Shown here in pieces: positions 1 to 6,384 of a DNA stretch of 14,649 bases; positions within the stretch are counted from its first letter, which is position 1, and every line of letters begins with the position of its first letter. The stretch comes from Thermoplasmata archaeon. GTDB taxonomy: Archaea > Thermoplasmatota > E2 > UBA202 > JdFR-43. The notes under the pieces are model-generated. The model saw only the letters and a list, made by a program, of their open reading frames with translations. It was not told where the DNA came from and did not search any database. The translations under genes were made by a program, and so were the position numbers. Location of the stretch: contig JAGGSX010000152.1 in the NCBI GenBank assembly GCA_021158865.1, positions 1 to 14,649 on the forward strand, read 5' to 3'.

Positions 1-1
1 A

Positions 2-283
2 TTGTGCAGATATGCTTTAAATGAATTCATGAAGATTGCAAATGTTTTAACATTATTGCAGGAGAAGGTGGCATTAAATGAGAAAGCAATAAAAAAACTT
101 GCAGATAAATACAAAATAAGGAAAAATAAAGCTGAAGAAATAATAGAAGAAATTTTAAATATTAGAAAAAAAGCAAGAATGGAAAAGAATTATAAACTTG
201 CTGATGAAATAAGAGATGATTTAAAAAAAGCAGGAATAGAAATAGAAGATGTTGGGAAAGAAACAAAATGGAGAATATTGTAG
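2..283 (+). CDS. cysS: Cysteinyl-tRNA synthetase, C-terminal end (partial, 5' cut by window)
   Basis: This is the last 93 or so codons of a gene that begins before the window. CysRS attaches cysteine to tRNA(Cys) in the cytoplasm. The ending is characteristic of the family: an alpha-helical tail with IRKKARMEKNYKLADEIRDD (residues 54-73 of the visible part) followed by a GIEIEDVGKETKWR-type terminus. In CysRS this corresponds to the R..AR..K.(W/F)..AD.IRD.L...GI...D...GT.WR signature. The catalytic domain with its zinc site and HIGH/KMSKS motifs lies outside the window, so activity cannot be judged. The gene ends with TAG at 281-283 and is followed by a repeat-rich gap, so the next gene probably has its own promoter. 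Other proteins with such a helical tail are unlikely given the full match of the last 40 residues. Confidence 0.88.
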   Translation: MCRYALNEFMKIANVLTLLQEKVALNEKAIKKLADKYKIRKNKAEEIIEEILNIRKKARMEKNYKLADEIRDDLKKAGIEIEDVGKETKWRIL

Positions 284-359
284 GATTTGAGCCCTTTCTT
301 CAGCCCTTTTAGAAAAAGCGCTGGCGGAAAAATGTATCAGTTCTTTTTGGGCTGAAGCA

Positions 360-380
360 CTTTTTCTTTTGAAGAAAAAG
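360..380 (+). repeat. Perfect 9-bp hairpin in repeat unit 1
   Basis: The arms CTTTTTCTT (360-368) and AAGAAAAAG (372-380) are perfectly complementary around a TTG loop. It matches in position the hairpin at 463-485 of the second repeat unit. The stem is A:T rich, so a stable RNA fold at high temperature is doubtful, but conservation of pairing between diverged copies suggests the structure matters or is inherent to the element. Confidence 0.6.
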
Positions 381-462
381 GGCTCAAGGAAAGAATTTCT
401 TTGGGGTGCAGACCTTTTCTAAAGAGTTGCCATCCAAATGTATCAGTTTTCTTTTCCCGAAG

Positions 463-485
463 CTTTTCTTTTTTGAAAAGAAAAG
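463..485 (+). repeat. Perfect 10-bp hairpin in repeat unit 2
   Basis: The arms CTTTTCTTTT (463-472) and AAAAGAAAAG (476-485) pair perfectly around a TTG loop. The loop is the same as in the unit 1 hairpin although the stem sequence differs in length and in the position of the C:G pair. Flanking AGC (461-463) and GCT (486-488) can extend the stem with one bulge. Confidence 0.6.
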
Positions 486-502
486 GCTCTTGGGATGAAA
501 CA

Positions 503-521
503 CCTTTCTTATAAAGAAAGG
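503..521 (+). repeat. Perfect 8-bp hairpin near the end of repeat unit 2
   Basis: The arms CCTTTCTT (503-510) and AAGAAAGG (514-521) pair perfectly around ATA. A decayed counterpart, CTTT(414-417)-TCT-AAAG(421-424), sits at the equivalent place in unit 1. The hairpin is followed by the word GGTTCTTGC, similar to GGCTCTTGG after the preceding hairpin. Confidence 0.5.
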
Positions 522-529
522 GGTTCTTG

Positions 530-543
530 CAAAATTTTAAAAA
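530..543 (+). promoter_or_regulatory. Possible TATA box for the CBS-glyS operon
   Basis: The stretch AAAATTTTAAAA (531-542) lies about 28 bases before the ATG at 565, the distance expected of an archaeal TATA box for a nearly leaderless transcript. It is embedded at the edge of the repeat element and is low in complexity, so this is only a suggestion. Confidence 0.3.
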
Positions 544-564
544 AGAAGGCTTATTCATGTGTGG

Positions 565-1410
565 ATGAAAGATATAAAAATTAAGGATGTAATGGATAAG
601 AATCCGCCAATTGCAGAAGTTCCTGGAAGGCGTGAAGATGCATTACGTATTCTGGCGAAGTATGAAGTTTCTGGAGTGCCAATTGTAAAGGCTGGAACAA
701 AAAAATTTGCAGGAATAGTTACAAGAAAAGATATATTCATGCATTCTGATGAAGACCAGCTTGCGATTTTGATGAATAAAAATCCTATAACAGTTTCTCC
801 AGATGCAAGTATAAAAAGAGCTGCAAAAATTTTTTATGAAAAAAGAATCCATGGCATTCCTGTTATAAGAAAAGGAAAATTAGTAGGCGTTGTTTCTCCA
901 AAAGATATACTGAAAGTAATTTTAAAAACTGATGGCTATGAAGTTGAGAAATATCTTTCTCCTTTTTTTATTCCAATATATGAAGAAACACCATTGCCTG
1001 TTGTCATGAAAATATTTAGAGTTACAGATATGTCTGCGATGCCAGTCCTTGATGAGAATGGAAAACTTGTAGGAATAGTTTCAGATGGTGACTTATTCGA
1101 CTTTTCTTTAGTAAGGGAAACCGTTTCAAAATCTGATATTGGAATTGGCGAAGACGAAGATATATGGACTTGGGAAGGAATAAGAGATATCATGCGTCTT
1201 TATTATGAAACTTCAAAAATTGAATTGCCATCTGTTCCGGTGAAAGAAGTGATGGTAAAGAATGTTATAACAGTTTATAGAAGAGCTAAACTGGCAGAAG
1301 TTGCTAAAAGGATGATTAATAACAACATCAATCAAATGCCTGTTATGGACGAAGGCGATGAGCTTATCGGAGTCATTCATGATATAGATTTAATGAAAGC
1401 TCTGTTGTGA
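565..1410 (+). CDS. Protein with four CBS domains
   Basis: This soluble protein of 281 residues consists of four CBS domains and nothing else. CBS pairs bind adenosine nucleotides or related ligands and act as regulatory sensors. Counting from the ATG, domain 1 is about residues 6-60 (VMDKNPP to GIVTRKDIF), domain 2 about 66-115 (LMNKNPITV to GVVSPKDIL), domain 3 about 125-177 (YLSPFFIPI to GIVSDGDLF) and domain 4 about 227-281 (VMVKNVITV to GVIHDIDLM). Each ends with the usual G(I/V)(V/I)x..D(I/L) segment. A helical linker of about 45 residues with an acidic GEDEDIW patch separates domains 3 and 4. An in-frame GTG six bases earlier (559) is an alternative start. The stop lies four bases before glyS, so the two are probably co-transcribed and translation may be coupled. 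No catalytic domain is attached, so its target cannot be named. Confidence 0.9.
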   Translation: MKDIKIKDVMDKNPPIAEVPGRREDALRILAKYEVSGVPIVKAGTKKFAGIVTRKDIFMHSDEDQLAILMNKNPITVSPDASIKRAAKIFYEKRIHGIPVIRKGKLVGVVSPKDILKVILKTDGYEVEKYLSPFFIPIYEETPLPVVMKIFRVTDMSAMPVLDENGKLVGIVSDGDLFDFSLVRETVSKSDIGIGEDEDIWTWEGIRDIMRLYYETSKIELPSVPVKEVMVKNVITVYRRAKLAEVAKRMINNNINQMPVMDEGDELIGVIHDIDLMKALL

Positions 1411-1414
1411 TTAT

Positions 1415-2995
1415 ATGGATATTTATGAAAAAATAATGGCTCTTGCAAAAAGGAGAGGGCTGCTTTACCCGTCTTATAGTATATACGGTGGGGAAGCAGG
1501 ATTTTATGATTATGGTCCTATTGGAATTCTCCTAAAAAACAATATTGAAAATAAATGGAGACATATTTATTTAATGAGAGAAAAATTTTTTGAAATTTCC
1601 ACACCTGTTATAACTCCATATAAGGTATTGAAGGCTTCAGGGCATGTTGATAAATTTATAGATAAAATAGCTACCTGCAAAAAATGTGGCGCAAGCTTCA
1701 AGATAGAAGAATTAAAAGATGGAAAATGTCCAATTTGTGGCGGAGAAGTTGAGAAAAGCGAGATAAACCTAATGTTTGAGACGTCTATAGGAGCAAAAAA
1801 ACAAGAGCAGGCATTTCTCCGCCCCGAGACGGCGCAGGGTATCTTTATCAATTTTCCGTTTTTGCATGAATTTTTTAGAAAAAAAATACCGTTTGGAATT
1901 GCCCAGATTGGTAAAGGTTTTAGAAATGAAGTTTCACCACGTCAAGGTGTTTTAAGGTTGAGGGAGTTTTCAATGGCTGAAGCTGAGATTTTTTTTGACC
2001 CTGAACATAAGGAACACCCCTCATTTGATTCTATCAAAGATAAAAAAATGAATTTGCTTCCTGCTGATGGAAAAGAAATAGAAATAAGTATTGGCGAAGC
2101 TGTTGAAAAAAAGATAATAGGAAATGAAGCTCTTGCATATTATATGGCAATAACAAATGAATTTTTGCTTGATGTTGGAGTAAGTAGAGAAAAAATAAGA
2201 TTCAGGCAGCACAGCAAAGACGAGCTTGCTCACTATGCTAATGAATGCTGGGATGCGGAGATTCTTTCAAATCGTTTTGGATGGGTTGAATGTGTTGGAA
2301 TTGCTGATAGAGCGGCTCATGATTTAGAAGCTCATACGAAAGCAACAGGAACTGATATGCGCATAATAGACAAAACAAAGAAAATAAAAAAAATAAAAAT
2401 AAAGGCAAAAATGGATAAAATTGGTAAAGCTTTTAAAGAAAAAGCTAAAAAAATAAAGAAAGCATTGGAAAATATTGAAGTTATAAAAGATAAAATTATT
2501 GTTGAAATAGACGGAGAGGAAATTGAAATTGGCAAAGAATTTTTTGAGATTGAAGAGGAAGAGGATTACAGAAGATATATACCCCACGTCATTGAGCCAT
2601 CTTATGGGATAGATAGGATTCTTTACTCAATTTTGGAACATAATTATAAAGAAATAAAAAAAGAGGGAGAGAATTACATATTGCTATCATTACCTCCTTC
2701 AATTGCTCCAATAAAAGCAGGTGTTTTTCCACTGGTTGCAAGAGATGGTCTGCCAGATATTGCAAGAGAAATTGAAGAACAATTAAGAAAAAATGAAATA
2801 ATGGCATTATATGATGAAAAAGGAAGCATTGGAAGGAGATATGCCAGAATGGATGAAATTGGAACACCATTTTGCATTACAGTTGATTATCAAACAAAAG
2901 AGGATGACAGCATCACAATTCGCTTTAGAGATACAACAGAACAGATAAGATTGAATAAAAAAGAAGTTGTTAGCTGGATAAAGGAAAAAATATAG
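1415..2995 (+). CDS. glyS: Glycyl-tRNA synthetase (single-chain, archaeal/eukaryotic type)
   Basis: This 526-residue class II synthetase charges tRNA(Gly) with glycine in the cytoplasm. The N-terminus has the family's YPSYSIYGGEAGFYDYGPIG region (18-37). A zinc ribbon follows, with C88, C91, C105 and C108 as CxxC pairs. The motif 2 region includes RPETAQG (136-142) and FRNEVSPRQG (169-178). Motif 3 is EPSYGIDR (394-401). The C-terminal anticodon-binding domain is about 429-526, starting at PSIAPIKAGVFPL. The lysine-rich stretch at 320-350 corresponds to a variable insertion seen in archaeal GlyRS. The length fits the family's shorter archaeal members. The start at 1415 lies four bases after the CBS gene, with GTGAT (1407-1411) as a closely placed ribosome binding sequence. 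The enzyme looks complete and functional, with all motif residues present. Confidence 0.97.
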   Translation: MDIYEKIMALAKRRGLLYPSYSIYGGEAGFYDYGPIGILLKNNIENKWRHIYLMREKFFEISTPVITPYKVLKASGHVDKFIDKIATCKKCGASFKIEELKDGKCPICGGEVEKSEINLMFETSIGAKKQEQAFLRPETAQGIFINFPFLHEFFRKKIPFGIAQIGKGFRNEVSPRQGVLRLREFSMAEAEIFFDPEHKEHPSFDSIKDKKMNLLPADGKEIEISIGEAVEKKIIGNEALAYYMAITNEFLLDVGVSREKIRFRQHSKDELAHYANECWDAEILSNRFGWVECVGIADRAAHDLEAHTKATGTDMRIIDKTKKIKKIKIKAKMDKIGKAFKEKAKKIKKALENIEVIKDKIIVEIDGEEIEIGKEFFEIEEEEDYRRYIPHVIEPSYGIDRILYSILEHNYKEIKKEGENYILLSLPPSIAPIKAGVFPLVARDGLPDIAREIEEQLRKNEIMALYDEKGSIGRRYARMDEIGTPFCITVDYQTKEDDSITIRFRDTTEQIRLNKKEVVSWIKEKI

Positions 2996-3188
2996 TAATT
3001 CTTACAGAGTTCTCCAAAATGGTAAAAAATTGATTTAATTTACAATTTTTGAATGAAATAAAACAACGAAAATGCCATTTTTCAACAATTTTATTATTAG
3101 TTCTTGCTAAGAGTAAAGCAACTGAGATAAAATTGAAAGAGCGAAAGGAATTAAGACGAGAATATGTCTTTTCTCTTGCAAAACCAAG
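2996..3188. other. Convergent intergenic region with no supported gene
   Basis: This gap lies between glyS (plus strand) and the minus-strand envelope genes. T-runs at 3046-3050 and 3078-3082 may end glyS transcription, as archaeal termination uses U-rich tracts. On the plus strand one frame stays open from 3034 to the TAA at 3190-3192. It has charged, helix-like content towards its end (for example LKERKELRREYVFSLAKPS), but no ATG or GTG start, so it may be a decayed gene fragment or chance. No tRNA or snoRNA-like fold was recognised. Confidence 0.4.
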
Positions 3189-3272
3189 TTAAGCTTCTTT
3201 CCTTTTCTTACTCAATAAATGAAATTTTTCTTTATTCATTCCAGTTAAAATTTCTAATACATACAAATCCAT
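3189..3272 (-). CDS. Possible 27-residue small ORF at the end of the envelope operon
   Basis: An ATG at 3272 lies four bases after the stop codon of the preceding lipoprotein gene and opens a frame of 27 codons ending in TAA at 3189. The predicted peptide, MDLYVLEILTGMNKEKFHLL followed by a short basic tail, has a hydrophobic first half and a lysine-rich second half with an internal methionine. Its tight placement would suit translational coupling, and the composition is not obviously random. However, it is very short, has no recognised family, and overlaps an open but start-less frame on the opposite strand. Treat it as a candidate only. Confidence 0.25.
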   Translation of the reverse strand: MDLYVLEILTGMNKEKFHLLSKKRKEA

Positions 3273-3275
3273 TTT

Positions 3276-3935
3276 TTATCTCATTATAAAAATCTGAACG
3301 TCTGGAATTGTAATCGCATTTTCATTTCCAGCAATATCGTAAGCTATGGCTGTTATATTATACACACCAATTGTTTTGCCCAGATGCCATGAATATGGAG
3401 GTGAATTATCTGAAAACTGCATTTCATCTCCGAGATAAAATTCGACTTTTTGCATTCCTGATAAGCTATCGCTTGCATTTACATTTATGTCCATGCTGCC
3501 GATAATCATTGTATCTTTTGGTATTCTTAACGTAGTCTTTCCTCTTCCCCATAAATATGTATGACCAGCTTCAAAATTTTGGAAGGAAATTTTTGGTTTT
3601 ATTTTATCTATTTTTAATGTTTTGTTTATATATGCCATATTTCCTTTTTTATCTTTTGCATAGCATTCAAATAAATGTTCCCCACTTTCTTTTATTTTCA
3701 CTGGCATAATATAATCTCTCCATATATCCCCATCCATTCTATATTTTATTTCTTTCACTCCACTTTTATTATCAATTGCATGAATTGTTACTGTAACATT
3801 ACTCCTATACCATCCATTATTGCTGATTCCATCAAAATCAACTTTTAAATAAGGTGCTTCTCTATCCTTTTTTACACAGCCAGAAAGGGATGCGAGTATG
3901 AATATGCTTGCCATTAGTATTGCTATTTTTTTCAT
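3276..3935 (-). CDS. Secreted lipoprotein with two Ig-like/OmpL47-type beta domains
   Basis: This protein of 219 residues should be exported and lipid-anchored on the outer face of the membrane. Its signal peptide ends in a lipobox, SLSGC, with Cys20 as the predicted modified residue. Residues about 26-96 look like an OmpL47-type or similar Ig-like repeat: SGVKEIKYRMDG followed by GEHLFECYAKDKKGN, the pattern of repeats that end in A.D..GN. Residues about 97-219 are a second related domain with SGMQKVEFYLGD and YNITAIAYDIAGNE. Such domains are adhesive or spacer modules rather than enzymes. The ATG at 3935 overlaps the upstream stop as ATGA and has GGTGG five to ten bases before it, which decides for this start. 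An in-frame GTG at 3941 is an alternative. It is the last clear gene of the block, so it probably works with the metalloprotease-like protein encoded just before it. Confidence 0.8.
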   Translation of the reverse strand: MKKIAILMASIFILASLSGCVKKDREAPYLKVDFDGISNNGWYRSNVTVTIHAIDNKSGVKEIKYRMDGDIWRDYIMPVKIKESGEHLFECYAKDKKGNMAYINKTLKIDKIKPKISFQNFEAGHTYLWGRGKTTLRIPKDTMIIGSMDINVNASDSLSGMQKVEFYLGDEMQFSDNSPPYSWHLGKTIGVYNITAIAYDIAGNENAITIPDVQIFIMR

Positions 3936-5398
3936 GTCCACCAGTTCTCGTTAAATTGTGTTAGATCCAGATGACCCCAGTCATTAAAATCATTTTCTCC
4001 ATGGCTTCCATCAGAATAATCAACCAATTTGAATACATAGCGATAATTCATACAGCTTTTATAATTTGCGTATTTCCAGTAATCAGCCTGCCATGGAAAT
4101 CTGCTATTATCGTTATCACATCCTGGAGAATTGCTGTTGAATATGCCAAGGTTATGTCCCAGTTCATGCATGAAAACACTTGCCATTGCCTTATAATAGT
4201 TGCTTCCTTGCAATCTTAAAGCCCACATCCAGTCACGAACATATTGTTCTCCTACAGTAAAGCTATCAATATAAAACATCCTTCCGCCGGCGGGTCGATA
4301 ATTCCAGTATATCTGGCTGCATATTATAGCATAGTGGAAAACCCCACGTTTCCAGTTGTTTGCATCTTCATTCATAAAGTATTTCCATCTTATGGCTCTT
4401 AAATCCATTCCAGTCAAAGCATCATCATAAGGCACATAATCGCCTCCGCCATTCCAGCCGTCATCGATATGCAATGTTATATTATGCTTTGCAAATGCAT
4501 TTTCTACAAGCCATTGAGATTGCTTTGGAAATGTATAATCAGCCTGCCATGGATGCTTTGCTTTCATAAAATCAACCTCGATAAATACATCTTTTGCAAA
4601 TGGGTCTGAAAACCACTGGCTTGTTTCCCATTCTTCAATATCTATCAAGCCATCATTGTCAGGGTCAATGCTATAATTTTCCCATTTAACAGGACTGTAA
4701 CCATACTTATCTTCCCAATCAGATGGTATGCCATCATGGTCAACATCAACATTGCTATAATCTTTTGAAGGGTCAAGTCCATATCTCACTTTATCCCAAT
4801 AAGTCATCCTTCCTCCTTCACTCATCCAGCTTTCTTCATATCTTTCCACTATATCAAACCACATCTCGCAGTCATCTTCGTTATAATTTTCATCCCCAAA
4901 GCCAGAAACATGTCCATAGCCATTGGAATCATTTAAATAATCATCACCCTTCCATTCTCCCGTTGTTAAATTATAAAAGATTGTTATTGATTTTTCTGCT
5001 AAATAATCACCTTTTCTTTTAGATATGTCACATGGTTTATCGATTATTTTTCCTTTCTTCCATAATTCAATTTGTATGGGTATCTCTCCATTGAAATAAT
5101 CTACCTTTCTCGTTGCAATAGGCCATTCAAATAATATTTCTTTCCCACTGTATTCCTGCTTCCAAAATATGCTACCACTTCCATTTATAAGAATTCTAAA
5201 ATAAAAAGTTGGATTATCTTCATTAATGCTCAATGCCCTTATCTTTTTTATCAATACAACTATTGTAAGATTTGTCGGCGGCGCCCCAGCGCTTTTTATG
5301 TGATTACCATTATTTCCATTGTTATTTCCATTAAAAGCAATTATGGATGTAGGCAATAACATTAACAATGCAATGCCAATAACAATTTTCTTTTTCAT
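3932..5398 (-). CDS. Secreted metzincin-like metalloprotease with calcium-binding repeats
   Basis: This exported protein has 488 residues. A signal peptide (about 1-22) is followed by an Asn/Gly-rich linker (23-33) and a beta-rich domain (about 40-184) that ends in EMWFDI. Two calcium-loop motifs follow, DVDHDGIPSDWED (218-230) and DPDNDGLIDIEEW (245-257), as in thrombospondin type 3 repeats. The C-terminal half carries HELGHNLG (411-418), the zinc-binding and catalytic HExxHxxG of metzincin-type peptidases. SCMNYRY (448-454) is a likely Met-turn with Met450. The usual third zinc ligand, three residues after the glycine, is Asn421 (codon AAC) rather than His or Asp, so activity is uncertain; a nearby Asp428 could substitute. 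Substrates are unknown. A TATA-like box 22 bases or so upstream suggests its own leaderless promoter. Its stop overlaps the next start as ATGA. Confidence 0.82.
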   Translation of the reverse strand: MKKKIVIGIALLMLLPTSIIAFNGNNNGNNGNHIKSAGAPPTNLTIVVLIKKIRALSINEDNPTFYFRILINGSGSIFWKQEYSGKEILFEWPIATRKVDYFNGEIPIQIELWKKGKIIDKPCDISKRKGDYLAEKSITIFYNLTTGEWKGDDYLNDSNGYGHVSGFGDENYNEDDCEMWFDIVERYEESWMSEGGRMTYWDKVRYGLDPSKDYSNVDVDHDGIPSDWEDKYGYSPVKWENYSIDPDNDGLIDIEEWETSQWFSDPFAKDVFIEVDFMKAKHPWQADYTFPKQSQWLVENAFAKHNITLHIDDGWNGGGDYVPYDDALTGMDLRAIRWKYFMNEDANNWKRGVFHYAIICSQIYWNYRPAGGRMFYIDSFTVGEQYVRDWMWALRLQGSNYYKAMASVFMHELGHNLGIFNSNSPGCDNDNSRFPWQADYWKYANYKSCMNYRYVFKLVDYSDGSHGENDFNDWGHLDLTQFNENWWT

Positions 5399-5416
5399 AA
5401 AAATGCAATATTTAGG

Positions 5417-5426
5417 AATATAAGTA
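5417..5426 (-). promoter_or_regulatory. TATA-like box before the metalloprotease gene
   Basis: On the minus strand TACTTATATT (5426 to 5417) is centred about 23 bases before the ATG at 5398, in the 29-base gap after the calcium-binding lipoprotein gene. The spacing fits a leaderless archaeal transcript, as no ribosome binding sequence is visible. It may add to read-through from the upstream genes. Confidence 0.4.
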
Positions 5427-5427
5427 T

Positions 5428-6384
5428 TTAACTCTTTCCAGTGCTTGCATCTTCTATTTCAAACCACATCTCGCCATCTGGCCCTTTTATATGGTAGTTG
5501 TGGCAATCTTTCGATATATTGAAATCATTTGTTACATAGCTTCCAGTATATTGATTTGCCACCCTATATATTCTCACAATATCCATATTTGGCATACCAT
5601 CTTTATCAAATGGTTTTTTCTCCATTCCTTCATCCAAATCTATAACGGTTATTGCCATGCTATTTACCAGTTGTCCTGGCATACCTCTATCATCTAAATC
5701 CAATATGTAGCTTAAATTCAAACTCTCGTTTTCTCCAACTATAACAGATGGGATGCTAAAAGAATGCCAATCTATCTCGCTACTTACATTTATTAAAATT
5801 TCTAATATATCATCATTTGGCCCATCTAACATGGATGTGATACGCAATCCTGTTATGTTAATTCTTATCTTTAAATTCCTCAATGGGTCTTTATCATATC
5901 CATCTGGAATGCTATCATTATCAACGTCTCTATTCTGTAAATATTTCCTTATCGTTTTATTATCTATTCCATGCTTTTGATAATACTCAATTTCCTGATA
6001 ATCTCCTTTCCATCCAGGGAAATTATCACCATCTATATCATCGTGCCAATTCAATGGATTTGTATGGAATATCATAACTTCTTCATAATCTGTCAAGCCA
6101 TCGCCATCAGTATCTTTTTTTGTTGGGTCTGTTGTGCCATCCTGTCTCGAAAATTCTTCATAATCTGTCAAGCCATCGCCATCAGCATCTTTTTTATGGA
6201 TATCTGAATAAACATGATAGGTAGTTGAATTTGCAGAGCCGGGATAAAAAACCGTTACATCCCATCCTTCTTTTTCTATATTATCTGGTAAGCCATCCTC
6301 ATCACTATCTTCTTTAACAACACATCCAGAAAAAGTTGGTAATAAAAAAAGCATGGAAGCTATTAAAACTAAAATTTTTTTCAT
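5428..6384 (-). CDS. Calcium-binding lipoprotein with thrombospondin type 3-like repeats
   Basis: This lipoprotein of 318 residues has a signal peptide ending in a lipobox-like TFSGC (Cys21 predicted lipidated). The mature N-terminal half contains calcium-loop motifs: DSDEDGLPD (26-34), DADGDGLTD (66-74), DTDGDGLTD (91-99), the weaker DIDGDNFPG (116-124) and DVDNDSIPD (153-161). The DxDxDGxxD pattern followed by E and aromatic residues is that of thrombospondin type 3 repeats and of the N-terminal calcium region of anthrax protective antigen. From about 170 to the end it has a beta-rich domain finishing with EMWFEIED, which resembles the N-terminal domain of the next gene's product. No enzyme motif is seen, so a binding or structural role outside the membrane is most likely. 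The start codon overlaps the upstream stop as ATGA, pointing to coupled translation. Confidence 0.85.
   Translation of the reverse strand: MKKILVLIASMLFLLPTFSGCVVKEDSDEDGLPDNIEKEGWDVTVFYPGSANSTTYHVYSDIHKKDADGDGLTDYEEFSRQDGTTDPTKKDTDGDGLTDYEEVMIFHTNPLNWHDDIDGDNFPGWKGDYQEIEYYQKHGIDNKTIRKYLQNRDVDNDSIPDGYDKDPLRNLKIRINITGLRITSMLDGPNDDILEILINVSSEIDWHSFSIPSVIVGENESLNLSYILDLDDRGMPGQLVNSMAITVIDLDEGMEKKPFDKDGMPNMDIVRIYRVANQYTGSYVTNDFNISKDCHNYHIKGPDGEMWFEIEDASTGKS
6079..6195 (-). repeat. Near-identical duplicated segment coding for two calcium loops
   Basis: Bases 6079-6120 and 6154-6195 are identical except for one position (6111 versus 6186). They are 75 bases apart and in frame, encoding the repeated KK-D(A/T)DGDGLTDYEE segments. 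The near identity at DNA level, including synonymous positions, indicates recent duplication or gene conversion within the repeat region. Confidence 0.85.

Larger units (their letters stand above)
287..541. repeat. Non-coding imperfect tandem repeat with several short hairpins
   Basis: The gap between cysS and the CBS gene is filled by two imperfect units of about 106 bases, at about 330-435 and 436-541. Each begins with the identical word AAATGTATCAGTT (330-342 and 436-448). Each then carries a T-rich arm, a 3-base loop and an A-rich arm, followed by a GGCTC(A/T) word (381-385 and 485-489). A less regular copy of the pattern (CTTTT-AGA-AAAAG, 306-318) precedes the first unit. The minus strand has an open frame of 73 codons (558 to 337), but it only re-reads the repeats (PFLFKKEKL, PFSSKEKVL) and is not a believable gene. 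The role is unknown. It could be a genome-wide intergenic repeat family, a terminator or processing region for cysS, or a small non-autonomous element. Confidence 0.7.

Noticed and set aside
330..541. CRISPR-like array
   Set aside because: Only two long imperfect units are present, with no constant-length unique spacers and no cas genes.
337..558. 73-codon minus-strand open frame in the gap between cysS and the CBS gene
   Set aside because: It reads through the tandem hairpin repeats and its translation is only a repetition of the repeat unit. No ribosome binding sequence or family is seen.
1734..1760. Cysteine pairs in GlyRS as a separate inserted zinc-finger domain
   Set aside because: A CxxC...CxxC ribbon at this place is a normal part of archaeal GlyRS.
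2372..2465. Lysine-rich stretch of GlyRS (320-350) as an unusual insertion
   Set aside because: Archaeal GlyRS proteins have a similar variable lysine-rich segment here; the reading frame and flanking motifs are intact.
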